A DNA stretch of 34,292 bases, taken from NCBI GenBank assembly GCA_023460155.1, contig JAEWRF010000031.1, positions 1 through 34,292 on the forward strand, written 5' to 3'. Below, piece after piece: positions 31,901 to 34,292 of the stretch. The notes below the pieces were generated by a model. It was not told where the DNA came from. It saw nothing but the letters and a program-made list of their open reading frames with translations, and searched no databases. A program made the translations under genes and the position numbers. Every line of letters begins with the position of its first letter. Within the stretch, counting starts at the first letter, position 1. Source of the stretch: Bacillota bacterium (GTDB taxonomy: Bacteria; Bacillota; Clostridia; Oscillospirales; Acutalibacteraceae).

Positions 31901-32086
31901 CAGCGTGCGGACGGAGCCGCTCACCTCGCCGTACAGCGCGAAGGAAATCGCGTCGAAGATCGTGGTCTTGCCCGCACCGGTGTCCCCGCAGATGAGAAAA
32001 AGCCCGCCGCCGAACGGCTCAAACGGGATCTCCGCGCGTTCCGCATAGGGGCCGAACGCGCTCATGACAAGATGAAGCGGCTTCAT
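28943..32086 (-). CDS. sbcC: Exonuclease subunit SbcC (Rad50-like SMC-type ATPase)
   Basis: SbcC works with SbcD as an ATP-dependent nuclease that opens hairpins and processes double-strand breaks. The 1047-residue product has normal length. Walker A GDTGAGKTT lies at residues 34-42. Two very long charged coiled coils flank the zinc hook Cys526-Pro-Val-Cys529 in EGEPCPVCGSRSHP. The C-terminal ATPase lobe has the signature LSGGEAFKASLSLALGLSD and Walker B TMFIDEGFGSLDDES. Its start overlaps the sbcD stop by four bases (ATGA). Confidence 0.97.
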   Translation of the reverse strand: MKPLHLVMSAFGPYAERAEIPFEPFGGGLFLICGDTGAGKTTIFDAISFALYGEVSGSVRTLEYLRSQFALPETKTFVELAFSHGGKNYTVRRNPSYRRPRKRGIGETDEAADAALTRPDGSVCTGSSRVTQEITELLALDYRQFKQTSMIAQGEFLALLLAESAERAEIFRRLFSTEPYRNIQDDLKERELMLKRQYEEGARSILQYLSGIQADGEILAEDALKEALDKNDVNQAPRLLALLEQSIGRDEAEAGAETERLAARRREIERLAGELASARNLARAFEALDQAKKHDAELEGRAGEMDAAEERLRRSERARAEVLPAQQALQREEKAARQLDFELDRLSGTIDEKNRALAGLQTAWEAERGREPEREELAGKLRSLAGAKPAYEKIRALQREAAALERALEEAERTLEKLRRDRAVSEAERQKLSARLEELKDTEVQRLSCRTELQAAEEKMQKLVRIIRGIDGVLALGGKYEEHKAAFTEAESAFRLSCEKSDRAEQVFFRQQAGLMASDLKEGEPCPVCGSRSHPQKAVLTEQAPDEAALKRLKAEKERCRVRLQEIALSMKEAEAKLRADGDNLRKAAAEVLAESTGEADAATLRKKVVEAGKNVREQREALARQLAGLEALCREKEESAAALKRLEELSAAQTEKEQRLEKEQSESLASLKAHRDGIQTLLAALPFPSPEEADRAAAVWSKELEAGKRALEEAEKAYRTCLNERDRAAAVQADNRGKLAAAREETERCRREYLTKLAEAGFADEAEYLSMLLPQEQAERLRNRLTEFRDDRRSTRETVQRLTGETEEKTPDDPKRIEAALTAAQQEAEGDEKALRARTVRLEGNRTVALRARETLAGRAKLEEEYTCVRTLSRTANGGLSGRQKLNFELYVQASYFGRILEQADKRLLRMTEGRYALQRRVSDSDLRSQTGLEIDVLDHYTGKVRDVKSLSGGEAFKASLSLALGLSDVVQGNAGGVRIETMFIDEGFGSLDDESRRLAISTLAGIAGGDRMVGIISHVSELREQIDRQIVVQKGITGSKIQIVK

Positions 32087-33228
32087 TCCTCCACCTCCAG
32101 AGCTTTCTTTACGACCTGCCGCATCACGGCGGTTTCGGCTTCGGTCATTTCCTCCCCGGTCTGATCCCGGTAAAACTCCGTGAAAAGCTCCAGCGGCGTC
32201 TTGCGGGAAAGGTCGCCGTGCGCCGCCGTCGTTCCCTCCGAATCCGGTTCGGCGCCGCGCTCAAAATCAATGCGCATCAGGTTCGGGTAAACCGCCCGCA
32301 GCTTGCCCACCGCGTCCGGCACTTCGTCCCGATCCGTCAGAACGGCCCGTATGTAATCCTGCGAGCCGCCGCTTTCGGCCGCGCAGGCAAGCAGCCCGGC
32401 AATCGGGCCCTTGATTTCCCGCAGATCATACTTTGGAGTAAGCGGAAGAAGCGATATTTCCACCCGTCCCGGTTCCCCCAGCTCGACGAGCGCCACCGAT
32501 TTTTGCTGCCGTGCCTCCGAAAACGAATATTTGAGCGGCGAACCGGAATAGCGGATATGGTCGCCGCCGATCCGCTGCGCGCCGTGCAGATGCCCGAGGG
32601 CGACATAGTCGAACCCCGTAAAAACTGAGGCATCCACATTATCCGCGCCGCCGACGGAGATCGTTTCGGAATCGCACCGGAGCGGTTCTTCCCGCCCGGC
32701 GGTGACGAACTGGTGCGCCACCAACACATTCCTTCCCGCGCTGCGCTCCGCCGCCCCGAGCGCAAGCCGGACGGCGGTTTCAAACGAATCCACGGCTTCT
32801 TCCGGGAAAAACGGAGCAACGGCGGCCGGTTTCAAAAAGGGAAGCAAATGAACGCGCACCGTGCCGAAGGAATCGGTCAAATCGACAGACTCCGGCCGCC
32901 CCCGAAACGAGCCCGCGATGGTCACGCCGGATTTTTGCATCAGGCGGCGCCCGAAATCGAGGCGTTCCGGCGAGTCGTGGTTACCGCTCGCGGCAAGCAC
33001 CGCGGTGCCGGTGCCCGCAAGTTCCGTCAGAAAATCGTCGAGCAGGGTAACCGCCTCAGCCGAGGGCACCCCGCGGTCGTACAGGTCCCCGGCGATCAGG
33101 ACGGCATCCGGCTTCGTCTCCTCCACGATTTTTAATATCTGTTCCAAAATAAATTTCTGGTCATCCAGCATGCTGAACTCGTTGACCCGTTTCCCGATGT
33201 GGAGATCGGAAAGGTGCAGAAGTTTCAT
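32083..33228 (-). CDS. sbcD: Exonuclease subunit SbcD (Mre11-like nuclease)
   Basis: The metallophosphoesterase subunit of SbcCD, 381 residues. The two-metal site is complete: HLSDLHIG (Asp8, His10), AGDLYDRG (Asp48), SGNHDSPERL (Asn83, His84), VAHQFVT and LGHLHGAQ. A C-terminal capping region follows. It begins 12 bases after the glyoxalase-like gene with GAGGAAGCGG before ATG 33228, and is coupled to sbcC, so the three genes probably form one unit. Confidence 0.96.
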   Translation of the reverse strand: MKLLHLSDLHIGKRVNEFSMLDDQKFILEQILKIVEETKPDAVLIAGDLYDRGVPSAEAVTLLDDFLTELAGTGTAVLAASGNHDSPERLDFGRRLMQKSGVTIAGSFRGRPESVDLTDSFGTVRVHLLPFLKPAAVAPFFPEEAVDSFETAVRLALGAAERSAGRNVLVAHQFVTAGREEPLRCDSETISVGGADNVDASVFTGFDYVALGHLHGAQRIGGDHIRYSGSPLKYSFSEARQQKSVALVELGEPGRVEISLLPLTPKYDLREIKGPIAGLLACAAESGGSQDYIRAVLTDRDEVPDAVGKLRAVYPNLMRIDFERGAEPDSEGTTAAHGDLSRKTPLELFTEFYRDQTGEEMTEAETAVMRQVVKKALEVEE

Positions 33229-33240
33229 GATTCCGCTTCC

Positions 33241-33606
33241 TCAGTGGTCCAGAATTTCGATCCAGTAGCCATCCGGATCCTCGATGAAATAGAGGCCCAT
33301 CTCCTTGTTTTCAAAGCAGATGCAGCCCATCCGGCTGTGCAGCTCGTGCGCCGCCTGTTTATCCGGAACCCGGAACGCAATATGGATTTCGTTGTCTCCC
33401 AGATCATAGGGCTTCTTCCGGTCGCGGAGCCAGGTCAGCTCCAGAACGTAATCCGTTTCGCCGTCGCCCATGAAAACGAGGGTGAAGGATCCGTCCGGTG
33501 CGGTTTTGCGCTTACCCTCCTTCAAACCGAGCGCCTGCTGATAAAAGGCAATGCTCTTCTCAAGATCGAACACGTTAAAATTCGTATGAAGGAACCGTGA
33601 AGTCAT
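33241..33606 (-). CDS. gloA: Glyoxalase I-like protein (VOC family)
   Basis: The 121-residue vicinal-oxygen-chelate protein most resembles lactoylglutathione lyase, which detoxifies methylglyoxal. Candidate metal ligands correspond in position to E. coli GloA: His7, Glu56, His75 (motif NEIHIAFRV) and Glu117 (GYWIEILD), with FYQQALGLKE in the first half and EDPDGYWIEI at the end. Clostridia often lack glutathione, so the true thiol or substrate may differ. RBS AGAGGAAGAGGG precedes ATG 33606. On the minus strand, TATAAT at 33645-33640 without a good -35 is a possible promoter. Confidence 0.85.
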   Translation of the reverse strand: MTSRFLHTNFNVFDLEKSIAFYQQALGLKEGKRKTAPDGSFTLVFMGDGETDYVLELTWLRDRKKPYDLGDNEIHIAFRVPDKQAAHELHSRMGCICFENKEMGLYFIEDPDGYWIEILDH

Positions 33607-33645
33607 TAAAAATCCCTCTTCCTCTTATATTTTTGAATTATTATA

Positions 33646-33696
33646 ACACAAAATAAGGCCCGCAGTCATTCCCGTTTTCGGGGATTCCTGCGGGCC
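33646..33696 (-). terminator. Terminator after tcdA
   Basis: GGCCCGCAG (33657-33665) pairs with CTGCGGGCC (33688-33696), with an inner CCCG/CGGG pairing. On the minus strand the stem is followed by TTATTTTGTG. It separates tcdA from the gloA-sbcDC unit. Confidence 0.75.
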
Positions 33697-33701
33697 GTCT
33701 T

Positions 33702-34292
33702 TTATTTTTCTTCGTTTGACACACCGGCGAGATCTTTGATGACTTCCCCTGCGAGGATGAACCCAGCGACCGGCGGAACGAACGAAACACTCCCCGGAAT
33801 GGCCCGCCGGGCCGCGCATTTCCGCCTTGTGCCCGGCGGACAGACGCAGTGTGAACGGCAGCTGATGGTGCTGTCGTCGATCGGCTCGAGCGGCGGCTCC
33901 TTCGAATAGACCACCTTCAGGGAATCGATGCCCCGCACGCGGCATTCGTGGCGCATCACACGCGCAAGCGGGCAGACGCTGGTTTTGTAAATATCCGCCA
34001 CTTCGAACCTGGTTGGGTCGAGCTTATTGCCCGCGCCCATGCAGCTGATGACCGGCACCCCGGCCTTTTTGCAGCGCGAAATCAGTTCGAGCTTCGCGGA
34101 AACCGTATCCACCGAGTCAATGACGTAGCTGTACGCGGAAAGGTCGAAATCGTCGGCGTTGGCCGGCGTGTAAAAACAGGGAAACAGCTCTACGCGGCAG
34201 TCGGGATTGATCGCGAGGATGCGGTCCCGCATCGCCTCCACCTTCGGTTTCCCCACCGTTTCCCGGGTGGCGATGAGCTGGCGGTTTAAATT
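33702..34292 (-). CDS. tcdA: tRNA threonylcarbamoyladenosine dehydratase TcdA, 5' end cut by window
   Basis: TcdA (CsdL) uses ATP to convert t6A37 in tRNA to its cyclic form ct6A. 196 residues are present and the reading frame runs off the right edge of the window. It continues upstream of the GTG at 34256 as NLNRQLIATRETVGKPKVE, a conserved segment of the family, so that GTG is not the true start. The missing part would be about 60 residues and should hold the GxGGVG nucleotide motif. Visible are INPDCRVELFPCFYTP, YVIDSVDTVSAKLELI, SCMGAGNKLDPTRFEVADI, the Cys-bearing CPPGTRRKC and the C-terminal VAGFILAGEVIKDLAG. The distinction from other ThiF/MoeB-type enzymes rests on these motifs. Confidence 0.92.
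   Translation of the reverse strand, partial: NLNRQLIATRETVGKPKVEAMRDRILAINPDCRVELFPCFYTPANADDFDLSAYSYVIDSVDTVSAKLELISRCKKAGVPVISCMGAGNKLDPTRFEVADIYKTSVCPLARVMRHECRVRGIDSLKVVYSKEPPLEPIDDSTISCRSHCVCPPGTRRKCAARRAIPGSVSFVPPVAGFILAGEVIKDLAGVSNEEK

Noticed and set aside
30062..32164. Open reading frame of 700 codons on the plus strand
   Set aside because: It lies wholly opposite sbcC, which has every family motif. The product has no recognisable domain and is a GC-rich antisense shadow.
1..34292. CRISPR arrays, insertion sequences, prophage, tRNA or rRNA genes
   Set aside because: Reading through the gaps revealed no regularly spaced repeats, transposase or integrase motifs, and no tRNA-like cloverleaf that I could support.

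Overview
The window looks like a chromosomal segment of a moderately GC-rich, spore-forming anaerobic Firmicute, most likely a clostridium of the Oscillospirales/Ruminococcaceae type. This is inferred from the gene types: a Bacillus/Clostridium spore-coat transglutaminase (tgl), a split glycine decarboxylase (gcvPA/gcvPB), a tandem glycine riboswitch, strong AGGAGG-type ribosome binding sites and consensus sigma-A promoters. No rRNA, tRNA, CRISPR array, transposase, integrase or phage gene was seen. The content is ordinary chromosomal metabolism and maintenance with a few small lineage-specific genes.

Layout. 1-2515: a small membrane protein behind a perfect consensus promoter, then PII (glnB) and the ammonium channel amtB. 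2548-4259: a single orphan oligopeptide-binding lipoprotein with its own promoter and terminator. 4492-6248: a two-gene unit of a cysteine-rich protein of unknown function and the transglutaminase Tgl. 6293-11929: a six-gene operon with a consensus promoter and a long structured leader ending in a terminator. It encodes a D-amino acid transaminase, a DUF4392 protein (C-terminal half of D-glutamate cyclase), PxpB, PxpC, a DUF1445 protein (N-terminal half of D-glutamate cyclase) and PxpA. 11943-18149: promoter, tandem glycine riboswitch with terminator, then gcvT, gcvH, gcvPA, gcvPB and lpdA, a complete glycine cleavage system.

18182-19822: a metal-type ABC permease and ATPase on the minus strand with a promoter and a palindromic operator, but no binding protein nearby. 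19890-20363: a Ser/Tyr-rich, Arg/Cys/Pro-free small protein (minus). 20523-22735: a LigB/MEMO-AMMECR1 fusion and its radical SAM partner. 22753-25553: a membrane-anchored protein (minus), the rRNA methyltransferase RlmI (plus) and a secreted protein (minus). 25693-28127: an MltG-like lipoprotein and a MATE exporter preceded by a three-way-junction inverted repeat. 28152-28925: a Crp/Fnr regulator behind a long imperfect inverted repeat. 28943-34292: minus-strand sbcC, sbcD, a glyoxalase-I-like gene and a tcdA gene cut by the window edge.

The most interesting part is the 6.3-11.9 kb operon. In mammals one protein (DGLUCY) carries both the DUF1445 and DUF4392 modules and converts D-glutamate to 5-oxo-D-proline. 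Here the two modules are separate genes interleaved with all three 5-oxoprolinase subunits and a D-amino acid transaminase. This suggests a complete, co-regulated D-glutamate / 5-oxoproline route, possibly controlled by an unrecognised leader RNA. It lies directly beside the glycine-responsive glycine cleavage operon, so some 12 kb of the window is devoted to amino-acid catabolism.
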